From Alviniconcha marisindica (lineage: Eukaryota; Mollusca; Gastropoda; Provannidae), in assembly GCA_018857735.1 (NCBI GenBank), contig JABMCL010000013.1:62001-126000 (forward strand): 64,000 nt of DNA, written 5' to 3'. The notes beneath the pieces were generated by a model. That model was not told the DNA's origin. It did no database searches and was given only the letters and a program-made list of their open reading frames with translations. The stretch's first letter is position 1. The number at the start of each line of letters is the position of its first letter. Positions 24,780 to 34,358 of the stretch are shown piece by piece. Made by a program: the position numbers and the translations under genes.

Positions 24780-25955
24780 AGACGATGGCTGGTACATGAC
24801 GCTGACCAGCCAAAAGAGAGCGATGTGTCGGTGCTGGATTTTCTCACTTACACTAGTACGGTCGTCTGTCACCTTGAAACGCTTGGACAGCCAGGCGATC
24901 GGAAGGAACGAGTGAACCGGGATTTTCTCCGAGACCCTCCGATAAACAGGCAGCTTGCTGAGCGGTGGATGTTTTTCTTAAAGGGTGCGGGGCATGTAAA
25001 GAGAGAGCGGGCCATTTACCCACGGTGACTGACTCAGTGTTGACCAGCTGACCAGAGTCAACAGATGGGATCGATCTCAGGCGGCCCGCGACTCCGTTCC
25101 GCGACCAGTCCGCGTATAGACTGTAGCCGGCCGGCACAGCAAGCCACTGTCACACCACGGTACTGCTTAGTCTGTCAATAAGTACTCAGCAACGCGGTAA
25201 CCCCTCCCCCCCCCCCCCCCCCCCGACCCTCCACCCCTTCTCCTCCCCCCACACTCCCTTCCCAGAACATCCCCTCCCTATTCCCGACCCCCTCTTTAAC
25301 CACCCCACCCCTCTCGGCATACAAAGTCTCCCACACTAGAAAACAAACGGGAAAAAAATGTTCTTTTAAAGGAACTAGCCTTTTCGAAGCGCGTTATGCG
25401 TCCGATACGTTCCTTTAATTAAGTTGTAAAACGCATTAAGTCGCTAAAAAAGAAAAGAAAAAAGAAAAAAAGCTCTATAAATTCTCTTTATCTTTTTTCT
25501 TTCTTTCTTTCTTTTTTTCCCCCACCTTCAATAAAAACTTGAAATCAAGGATTTTTTTCTAAACTGCTCCGCTGATTTTGTTTTGAATTTAGAAAGCGAG
25601 TTCGCGTGAGTGACGATTAGCGGGACTGGCTGTACAACATTACGTCAAATGTTACCTCAGTGATTCACCTGGCTCACGCCGCACGCCTCTGGTGCTGGGC
25701 ACGAGACGGGCGTGCTCATTTCACCTGAGGAAGGCTTCAGGATGTTTCACATTCGATGCCACTAACCGTCACTCACGAAACTGCTGATATTTTTCGAACT
25801 GACTGATCGATATCAATTGAAATCAACGGGTCAGAAGAAGAAAAAGAAAAAAAAATATTATTCTGATCTGTTTCACAGGTTGGACAGAGCATGTTTTGAG
25901 AGGGCTTGCACATCTGATCTTGCTAATCGTCACTCGCAAAACTACATTGTTTTAA
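24780..25955. other. Intergenic sequence with a poly-C run
   Basis: A 19-nt C run at 25206-25224 is followed by CCCC-rich sequence to 25320. T-rich and A-rich tracts lie near 25440-25560. I recognise no gene. Confidence 0.4.
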
Positions 25956-25965
25956 ACACTCAATT

Positions 25966-26313
25966 ACACACACACACACACGCGCGCGCACGCACACGCA
26001 CGCATACACGCACGCACGCGCACACAAATTAATCGCTTTATTAATATAGTATATTCGCTGCCCTCGAGCAGACTCACTGCGCTCTTGTCGCAATGTGATT
26101 CTGAGTAAATGAATATATAATCCTTTGTGATTCTGAGTAAATGAATATATCAGACCTATATAATCTTTTGTGATTCTGAGTAAATGAATATATCAGACCT
26201 GTATAATCCTTTCTGATTTTGAGTAAATGAATATATCAGACCTGTATAATCCTTCATTTCAGGTTTTCATCTTTTTCACGGACACCCTTTTTTCTCATGA
26301 ATTTTCTTTTTTC

Positions 26314-26390
<77 letters not shown>
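25966..26390. repeat. (CA)n, a ~43-bp tandem array, and (GA)n
   Basis: (CA)n/(CGCA)n at 25966-26030. From 26095 to 26253 four units (the first shortened) of GTGATTCTGAGTAAATGAAT plus ATATCAGACCTGTATAATCC repeat at 43-bp spacing (26127, 26170, 26213). About 36 GA units follow at 26319-26388. Confidence 0.9.
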
Positions 26391-26399
26391 CCGACTAGT

Positions 26400-27195
26400 T
26401 CCTTTAAAAGACCCGTCAGTCGACACCCCGGTCTGTGTGGACGGGCTGAAAGGAAGCTGTGAGTGTAATATACTGCCCGCCATTGTTGCTGTGCAGGTGC
26501 CGAATGGGATAGTTGAATGCGTGGCTTTTCACTGGAAGAAAGCTCATGGCGCCCGTATTCACTGATCACTGTGAGGCAGGGACACGGAGGACTGGGCCAA
26601 CAGACCTCCCCGAGCCGTTCCACACTGTCGGCCTTTGTGTGGTGGATGTTGTAGACGTTCCTTGGTACTGCCGCGGCACAGTGTCGTTGATCCGTCTCCG
26701 TGGTGTGCTCTTTGACACGTGTTTGATTCTTATTGATCACGTAGAAGTACATGCGTGCGCGTGCACACGTGATTTCATCAGTTATATTCAGAACCCCCCT
26801 ACCCCGCACCCTCTCACTCCCAACCACCACCAACACACACACACACCACACACACCACACACACACACACAAATAGGATGAAATAAAAATGCTTTTTTCT
26901 TCTTCTTCTTTTTTCGTCGTCCTGTCAGTAACGGGTATAGGTTAACCTCAGGACGAATAAACAAAAAGAAGAAGAAGAAGAAAAGAAAAGAAGAAGAAGA
27001 AACAAAGAAAGAAAGAATTGAGAGAGAAAAGAAACGGAAAGTATTTTAATTCCCTCGTTGCTACGATGCGAGTGAAGGTTTCACGCATAAAAAGTATTTT
27101 GGAGCCGTTGAAGTGATCTCTGAAGATACATAATCTTTAGTTGTAAATCAGTGGAGTGCAGCGTACTCTCCTTACTCTCACAGGTCTGAATGGAT
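26400..27195. other. Intergenic sequence with a partial dispersed repeat
   Basis: CCTGTCAGTAACGGG and AACCTCAGGACGAATAAAC near 26921-26965 match the family at 1747 and 45340. GAA-rich tracts follow. No gene seen. Confidence 0.4.
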
Positions 27196-27196
27196 G

Positions 27197-27272
27197 GTGC
27201 GGGGGGGGGGGGGGGGGGGGTAAGGGGGGGAGGTGGTTAAGGCGGGGGAGGAGGTGGGGGGGGGGGGGGGTA
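27197..27272. repeat. Poly-G runs
   Basis: Two runs of about 20 and 17 G (27200-27221 and 27254-27271) with GGA/GGT-rich sequence between them. Confidence 0.9.
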
Positions 27273-27384
27273 CATGACTATACTTACTGTAATTCGGCTC
27301 GTTGTGACTCAGTGAAACCTGAGACGACAGTAGAAAGCGATCTCTTTCTTGGTTTGCTGAATCAGTCACAGCAAGTAAGTGACT

Positions 27385-27395
27385 GAACATGGTGC
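27385..27395 (-). repeat. Detached end of the SINE at 28164-28462
   Basis: Together with the TTAA at 27396-27399, the minus strand reads TTAAGCACCATGTTC. This is the continuation of the SINE 3' tail, as seen intact at about 47188-47201, cut off by the TTAA element. Confidence 0.7.
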
Positions 27396-28163
27396 TTAAA
27401 GGACAAGTCCAAGGTTAGGGGTGATTTTTGACACGATTTCCGTTAAAGCTCGCTGAGAACAATGATGTAGGTGAAACTGTGATCTGAGGGTTATAAATGC
27501 ACGAAAAAAAGGCATTTTCTGTCGTACCGAAAGCGTCGCCATGACGCCCAAATCACGTGACCATATGCCTACTACGTCACTCTGGGGAGTCGCTGCAAAA
27601 TGGCCAACCCGAGCCCGAAGACGAAACTGATACTTTGCCCGAGAGACCCACAAGGATACAGCCGTATTAGTTTGAGCCTGTCGGGCAGGATTTTGAAAGA
27701 GTACCGGAACATCGTGCGGTATTCCATGGAGTTTGCGAAATCTCACTCACTGAAGTGCTCGCTACAAAATGGGCGTGATGCGGCGCAGCAAGAAAGTCAG
27801 CTCGTTTGAATTGTATAAATTTAATCCACTTTCGCCTCACTGCGGGTCGATTGCGTGGGAGCTCGTGCATTGTTATACCTGGGGTCGTCTGCGAATTGTT
27901 ACAGTTCGCGGCAACACAGTAGGCCGGCATAGTTAACTTTTTTGTCGACCACACGCATACACAATTTACTGAAGAATCTAAGATGGCAACCGCACTGACT
28001 CTCTACACTGACGTCACTTCCGGGAAAGTTTACAGAAAATAAAATCGATTAAAAACCCAATTAAACATTTTTTAAATTTTTATTTCATTAAATCTGAAAC
28101 TAGTGACTCATTTGTCAATCATTTCGATGGTCATTTTGCATACTTAAAAACCTTGGACTTTAA
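27396..28163. mobile_element. Kolobok-like TTAA element with a THAP-domain relic, inserted in a SINE
   Basis: The ends are inverted: left TTAAAGGACAAGTCCAAGG, right (reverse complement) TTAAAGTCCAAGG, the left with six extra bases. Both lie at TTAA (27396-27399 and 28160-28163). Outside the element the SINE tail GGATG-TTAA-GCACCATGTT is split exactly at its TTAA: GGATG (minus strand) stands at the right end and GCACCATG at the left. The uninterrupted form stands at about 47185-47201, so this window contains its own empty-site proof. TTAA duplication plus a THAP domain is the signature of Kolobok-class transposons; that class assignment is inference. At 768 bp it is non-autonomous. Confidence 0.75.
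27660..27930 (-). pseudogene. Frameshifted THAP zinc-finger domain
   Basis: From an ATG at 27928-27930 the minus strand reads MPAYCVAANCNNS, then PGITMHELPRNRP and RRKWIKFIQFKRADF, matching the first half of a THAP domain (two zinc cysteines, the HxFP-like MHELP, the invariant Trp). The second half, CSEHFSE, which carries the Cys and His of the C2CH site, appears only after a one-base frame change near 27770. It is followed directly by a TGA, then DFANSMEYRTMFRYSF in the same frame. The domain is therefore recognisable across its length but broken by a frameshift and a stop. Confidence 0.78.
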
Positions 28164-28461
28164 CATCCACAGAAACCGTAAGGTTTATTGGGGACGGGGA
28201 GAGAAGAGAGAGAGAGAGGTGTGTGTGTGGGGGGGGGGGGGGGGGGGGGGGGGACGTTAATAGGTGGGGGAAGATCGAGATTATATACCTATCGCTACAC
28301 TGTCACCAGCAAAATGACTCCTGCATGGGCAGCGATGAGAGCCATTTTAATGTTTCATTAACTGTGAGGGACAAAGTCACAAGACAGTGTCCACAGACCA
28401 CAACTTTGAAAAGAAAGAAGAGCCAAAGCGGGTTCGTTCCGAGGTCCCTCTGCTTCAGTAC

Positions 28462-28462
<1 letters not shown>
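28164..28462 (-). mobile_element. tRNA-derived SINE, near full length, minus strand
   Basis: Read on the minus strand: a tRNA-like head ending with the B-box region (TCGGAACGAACCCGCTTTGG), a body with GGACACTGTCTTGTGACTTT and TTAATGAAACATTAAAATGG, a purine/poly-G tract (28197-28252), and the end CCCCAATAAACC and GTTTCTGTGGATGTTAA. The order matches the plus-strand copy at 46916-47205. Confidence 0.8.
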
Positions 28463-28529
<67 letters not shown>

Positions 28530-28639
28530 AACAGAAAGAAAAGCCGAAGCGGATTCGATCCGAGGTCCCTCTACTTCAGTACCATCCTAACGCCTTACCA
28601 CTAGGCCAAACTGGCTCACAAATCCGTCACACACACAAA

Positions 28640-28688
<49 letters not shown>

Positions 28689-28812
28689 TGTGTGTGTGTG
28701 ATGGATGTGCCGGTTTGGCCTAGTGGTAAGGCGTTAGGGTGGTACTGAAGCAGAGGGACCTCGGATCGAATCCGCTTCGGCTCTTCTTTCTTTTCAAACA
28801 CACACACTCACA

Positions 28813-28876
<64 letters not shown>

Positions 28877-28935
28877 CAGTATAGTATGTATATATATATA
28901 TATATGTGTGTGTGGTTTTCACTTCAGTGCAAACC
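28463..28935. repeat. (GT)n tracts, two opposed SINE heads and (TA)n
   Basis: About 31 GT units at 28464-28527. A SINE head in minus orientation at about 28530-28622 and another in plus orientation at about 28708-28795 (GGTTTGGCCTAGTGGTAAGG A box; GGATCGAATCC B box) form an inverted pair around a second (GT)n tract at 28642-28700. About 30 TA units follow at 28815-28875. Confidence 0.85.
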
Positions 28936-28944
28936 CCAGAGCTC

Positions 28945-29034
28945 ATGAGCTGTGTGAAAGTCGAGGTGGACGTCCTGTGCTCATCATGTCCCTAATAAGC
29001 CTACGGTTTCTGTGGACGTAAAGCAACATTCAAC
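28945..29034 (+). repeat. SINE tail fragment
   Basis: GTCGAGGTGGACGTCCTGTG, CCCTAATAAGCCTACGG and TCTGTGGACGTAAAGCAAC. Confidence 0.75.
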
Positions 29035-29039
29035 CAAAG

Positions 29040-29570
29040 TGCAAGCCCTTTTCACCACTCCGTACTCTAGACATAAACCTGACGGTGGCGTGTAGCCGAG
29101 TAGGCCCGCACCAATGAGTTAAGTTAGAGGCACTCAGCTGTGCTCTTGGCCACGACAATCTGCCAGTCGCTGTTTGTTGTGAAAGGAGGTTATACTATAG
29201 CAGCCAGTGAAGGCTCTTTCCACTATCTGTGTTGACATATGGCATAAGCGAGTGTTTGGCCACCCTCAAGACTTTACAATTTGACACTCGTGGCGCACCA
29301 TAGCGGCCGCCCCAGTTTCTCCTCTCTTTGGCTGTGTGTGTGTTTCAAGCGTGTTTGCTCAGTATGGTACCTATTGAGAGCTGCTCTAACACTGCACTCG
29401 CGTAATCTTCGGGTATCTAAAATTGTGTGAAAGCACGGACATAATAATCATATTACATTTTGACGTCGCGACTGACAATAAGCGTACGTGCAAGGGGGGA
29501 GAGGGGGGGGGGGGGGGAGGTGGCGGAGGGGGGGAGGTACTGAAAGTTGAAGCCACACCTAGTTAAAAAA
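29040..29570. other. CpG-bearing intergenic sequence with a G-rich patch
   Basis: No gene recognised. The G-rich patch lies at 29492-29535. Confidence 0.4.
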
Positions 29571-29576
29571 AGTAAA

Positions 29577-29808
29577 ATCCAAACACATGAAAGGTTAAAA
29601 GGAACGCTTATTTAATAAGACACAACACACGAATTTCGGGGGTAAGCCCCTTAATCAGTCACCCGATTACAAAACAACACTTGAACAACAGATCCTTACA
29701 TTTCATTTTTCGCCGCTTAACTGTTGTTTTAGTGTTGTTCAGTCGCTTGACAAAAAGGGGCTTACCGGCCCCAAAATTCACATGTCGTGTTGTGTCTTAT
29801 TAAAAACT
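29577..29808. mobile_element. Foldback (MITE-like) element, family 'ATCCAAACACAT'
   Basis: The left arm (ATCCAAACACATGAAAGG, then TTAATAAGACACAACACACG and GGTAAGCCCCTT) is mirrored on the right (AAGGGGCTTACCGG, then GTGTTGTGTCTTATTAA). Similar ends occur at 47751-47903 and 62486-62556. Confidence 0.65.
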
Positions 29809-29919
29809 GAAAACAACAACCACAACAAAACAGAAAGGCTGCACAGCGAACTGAACATTTTAGAGCGACACCGACCATTTGCCTGTTGTAAATGTACATG
29901 CAGCGTCGGTTCATGCACG

Positions 29920-29985
29920 CCCCTCTTGTCCCTAATATGTTAGCCCCACATCTAAGGACATTAAGCCCCACATCATCATGCACGC
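29920..29985 (+). repeat. SINE end module
   Basis: CTTGTCCCTAATATGTTAGC and AAGGACATTAAGCCCCACAT match the second module of the copies at 8765-8938 and 24498-24660. Confidence 0.55.
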
Positions 29986-30349
29986 CCCACGTTCAGTTCT
30001 CGCATGGCCTCAGCTACCTTATTTTACGAGAGCAATAAAAGATCCCGAACAGCTACTACCATTCTTACATGGGTGACAAAGACGTGCACACAGTGGTGGT
30101 AAAGATCGTACACAAAGACTTTAAGTGCACTCCTGATTTGTGACAGGGGGAATAAAAGACGTAGGAAAAAGAAAGAAAGAAAGAAAAGAAAAGAAAAAAG
30201 TGCCCAAAATCGGATGTAGAACAGTTGCTTACAGGACAGTTGTTCACTGGACATGGTTGCCTACCCTCTTAGCATGAACGTAAACATTGCCTCACCGGCA
30301 GACTGATGCTGTTTCATTAAACGTTCTAAATTATACACAATCATGACAC

Positions 30350-30416
<67 letters not shown>
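30350..30416. repeat. (GA)n microsatellite
   Basis: About 33 uninterrupted GA units. Confidence 0.95.
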
Positions 30417-30423
<7 letters not shown>

Positions 30424-30586
30424 AAGCACAATGACATAATAAACAAAACACACTAACATCTCTCTCTTTCTCAACAAAGAGAATAAAATATTCTGCTTTC
30501 GTGCCACACATGCAAGCACGAAGCGTGCGTGCACACACACTTGTGCACATGAGAAGAGACAATTCCTCAAGCCTCATGGTTGGCAA

Positions 30587-30920
30587 ATGTCAGCTTTCGT
30601 GCTATGGTGGGCTAATGTCAGCCATCGTGCTATGGTGGGCTGTCAGCTTTTGTGCTATGGTGGGCTAATGTCAGCTTTCATGCTATGGTGGGCTAATGTC
30701 AGCTTTCGTGCTATGGTGGGCTAATGTCAGCCATCGTGCTATGGTGGGCTGTCAGCTTTTGTGCTATGGTGGGCTAATGTCAGCTTTCATGCTATGGTGG
30801 GCTAATGTCAGCTTTCATGCTATGGCGAGCAAAGTCAGCTTTTGTGCTATGGTGGGCAAATGTCAGCTTTTGTGCTATGGTGGGCAAATGTCAGCTTTCG
30901 TTTCATGGTGGGCTAATGTC
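30587..30920 (+). repeat. 28-bp minisatellite, 12 units, with a four-unit higher-order repeat
   Basis: The unit is AATGTCAGCTTTCGTGCTAT plus GGTGGGCT. Variants follow the order TTTCG, CCATCG, a short unit lacking AAT with TTTTG, and TTTCATG; this set of four (about 109 bp) occurs twice before four more diverged units. A plus-strand frame (30696-31013) is open through part of it but gives only the repeated peptide. Confidence 0.92.
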
Positions 30921-30924
30921 CAGG

Positions 30925-32574
30925 GGACAACTGCCCACAGGCCAGCAAAATCATATTTTTCTGCCTCAGTTAATTCAAGGATACTCTTGCAAAAGAAAGG
31001 GACTCTTACCTAGTCATGGATATGAACCTTTAAAAAATATATATATAAAAAATTGAGAGAATCAGTTATATGTTATCCCCTAAATTATACAGGCTTCATT
31101 CACATTTTGGACAAAATGAAGACTCCATACTTTTCTTATGTTCCCTTCTTTTATTTTTCTCCCTCACTTCCATTTATTTATACGAAAATGTAAGATGGTG
31201 CGGCATTGCAACCACATTTACAAGTAAAAAAAGCAACTTGAAATTTTAGCATAAAATAATTATACTCACTGGCAATGCTGTGCACCCTGAGTCAAGATAA
31301 AAATAAACATTCGCCCTTTTTTTCCCCAGTGTCTCCAATAATTTTCTATATTGTAGGACTGTGCTCTGTTTTCTCTCTTGTGGGACTGTGCTTTTTCCTT
31401 TCTCACCATAGTCAAGATTATGGCAGCGACTAGTAATAAGTAGAAGACCATGTGTATGTACATTTCTCCCAAACAGGAGAGAATCATGAAATGGAGAAGA
31501 AAAAAAATGTTTTTTTTTTTAAATAGTTTGTCCAGGTTTGTCAAAAATTCTAACCTCTTTGTAGATTTAATAAACTGTATGAAACAGACAGGAAGATCTT
31601 GCTTTTTTAAGGTCTATCACCTATGGTTCAGGTGTTATTGTGCTTCAACACCCAAGGTGGGCATCAGAAAAAGTATACATTGCAGAATCACCATAATATC
31701 AAAACACAAAAAGGTTTAAACAAATGTTTATTTATGTATCACAATAATCAGCAACAGCAAAAGTAATAATTATACATACAGTCTTTGGTAATGGGTTTGT
31801 TACTGCAACAGGACCAAATATTTTTCATCCATTTTGGCCATCAGACTGCGGAACAGGAACCCTCCACAGACGTTCTCTGCTCACCCCCTCACAGCGTTCA
31901 AAGCAACTGTGGGGAGCTAGATGTGGCTAACTCAATAAGCCCCTACTGACCCAGGTTTTTAACCCATTCAGCACCAGCAATTCTGGAATGCAGCAGCTCC
32001 TGTTTTTCTGACTCTGGCACCAAACATACAGCTTCCTTATTTCTGAACCAGTTTTTTTTTGCAATTTGTTTGCAGAATAAAGTCAAATGGTTCTAGTTTT
32101 TATCAGTTTGGTGTTGTACTGCTTTGATTACCAGTTCTTACAAAATAGTCCCCTGATTTGAGCACATAAATCATTTAAATAAATAAATGTGACATTGGTG
32201 AGAAGCTTGGTGGGCACAGTATTGTGACACAGGCACCACAAGGGTTAATCAGTTTTACACAGAGCACAGTTACTACATTGCTGTTATATTGTCCAGCCCA
32301 CACAGGCCTAAACTGTCGAATATTGCTCTACCCACAGAGGTCTCCACACTATTGTGAAGCAGAAATACTGGAGTTAGAAGAAACAAAAAAAACACATTCA
32401 TTTTTCAAATAATGGACTGCTTCTAGACAGCAGTAACACACAAGTTAAACAGAAAGAACATTTGTGCATTTGCATGCACATAGCAAAGCCAATTCCAAAC
32501 AAACCATGTTAACATGTGCACACTCACACACACACTCACACATATACACTGACATTGACTCCAGCACACACACA

Positions 32575-32637
<63 letters not shown>

Positions 32638-34340
32638 CACATCTGACAAAATCACAGAATACCTGACAAGTTTTGTCAGATATTTTAATCGTGTCAAATC
32701 ACACATACTCATATCTACTCATTGTTACTACTACAAGCAACATCATTTCAAAGTAACTTATATACACATTCTTCCAATATTATTTGACCAAATTTACTGC
32801 ATTAAATACGAACCATGACAAAACATTTTCTTGTAATAATAATATGCAATATTATCCCCTAACAAGCCCCCCAAATCTTGACACCTAATGCCCTTGATTG
32901 ACTGATCATGCACCTGTGTTGCTAACACAAACGCCAGTTGTTGATTGCATTGTTCAGATATACTGACTGAATCTGCAATCAGATCTTCAATTGAAAATAC
33001 CCAAACCACTCTGACTTACCTACAAGGTGATACACTGACAAATCAGCCCAAGACTAATCATTCTGTTTTTTCCACTTCTTGATGCTACTGCCAAATAAGA
33101 TGCTGGCTTCCTGAAGGGACTCCAAAAAATGGGAAAATGAAGTGGTTGACTGACTGGGAGATGCACGCTGGCATTTCTGAAAAAATCCCTTGTCAAAGCA
33201 GCGACACAATGGCTGAGCATAGGGATAAGGACAGCAAGGAATAAAGCAGAACAGGGCAAGTCTGAGTTGGAAATAAAAAACGGGGCTCTTAGAGCCTTTT
33301 AATGAATTTGGGCTTATGGTGTTAACGCTGAGAGGGTATAAAATTAACACTGTTTTGTGCTTATTTATCTCTGTGCCAATACTAAGGAAACTGCAATGTC
33401 TTCATTTTGTTCTGCCAACGACTAAAAAATAAAATAAAATAAATAAAAACTCAAAGGGATATATGCAAGTATAAAGTTTAAGTTAAATGTTGCTTTGCAT
33501 CCACAGAGACCATAAGGACTATTAGGGATGGGGAGCCCAGAACAGCCACCTCGACTTTCACACAGCTCCTGAGCTTTGAGGATAAAGTTGAGAGGGGGTG
33601 ACCCTTTAAATCAAGTTAACTGAATGCTGGAACTCTTCTTGATGCAGCCGTTTAAAGAACAAATACTTTTTGTAATGTTCGGAAGTCAGTGGGCATAGAA
33701 CTTGAGACAGTTTCCAGAAAGCTACAACTAGGTACCAGCCCACGCAGTAAGAATCACTCATACATAGATTCATGAGCACTCAACAGATCAATTTTTTTTT
33801 TTTTGTTACTGCCTAAACTTGTAGATGGTCAAATGTTCACAATACAAAAAGACAGCCCCTGCCCTTTCTTTACGGTCATTTAAACAGACAAAAGCCATTA
33901 AAACAATCCCCACCCCACCCCCGTAATTCCTTAGCACACTATTTTCTTCAAGGTTCAATCAAGATGTTGTTTCTATAGATCCAATGCCAATTGCAGAGCA
34001 CATTTGTTTTACTGAGACCATTATAAACTGTGTGTGGTTTCTGACATGTCCAAAGAACACAAAGCCTATATGACTTCTTGTGTGTAAGGAGAACAGAAAG
34101 ACTGGCATCACCGTTTTGCTGTTTGTCCCTTCTTTTTTCTGAAAGCGCAGCTCAGTCACAAGGAAGATGGTCATAATTCCTTTTCTCAGCTCTGTCACAG
34201 CAGGAGGTAGAGGGCATCCAAAAGGTCTTCTTTGAAGCACAATGAGCTAAATTAGTTTGCAGCTTGTGTTTGTGCCTTCAGGCACCATTATCACAAGGGC
34301 AGCAGGCAGGGCAGCTGGCAGCAACCTCACCGTACCATCA
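30925..34340. other. CpG-poor sequence downstream of SUCLG1
   Basis: I recognise no coding exon. It includes a (CA)n tract at 32560-32634, a SINE tail in minus orientation at 33490-33585 and A/T-rich tracts. Part may be the SUCLG1 3' untranslated region; the minus strand has an ATTAAA near 33299 and an AATAAA near 31727, neither decisive. Confidence 0.45.
33490..33585 (-). repeat. SINE tail fragment, minus strand
   Basis: GCATCCACAGAGACCATAAG, TATTAGGGATGGGGAG and CCACCTCGACTTTCACACAG are the reverse complement of the SINE end module. Confidence 0.75.
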
Positions 34341-34358
34341 GGTACTCACAATGACATC

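Noticed and set aside
27600..27809. Plus-strand 69-codon frame starting MANPSPKTK
   Set aside because: It lies antisense to the THAP relic, which has clear domain similarity.
28708..28795. Possible tRNA gene (TGGCCTAGTGGTAAGG ... GGATCGAATCC)
   Set aside because: The same sequence recurs several times joined to a common body and tail, so it is the SINE promoter.
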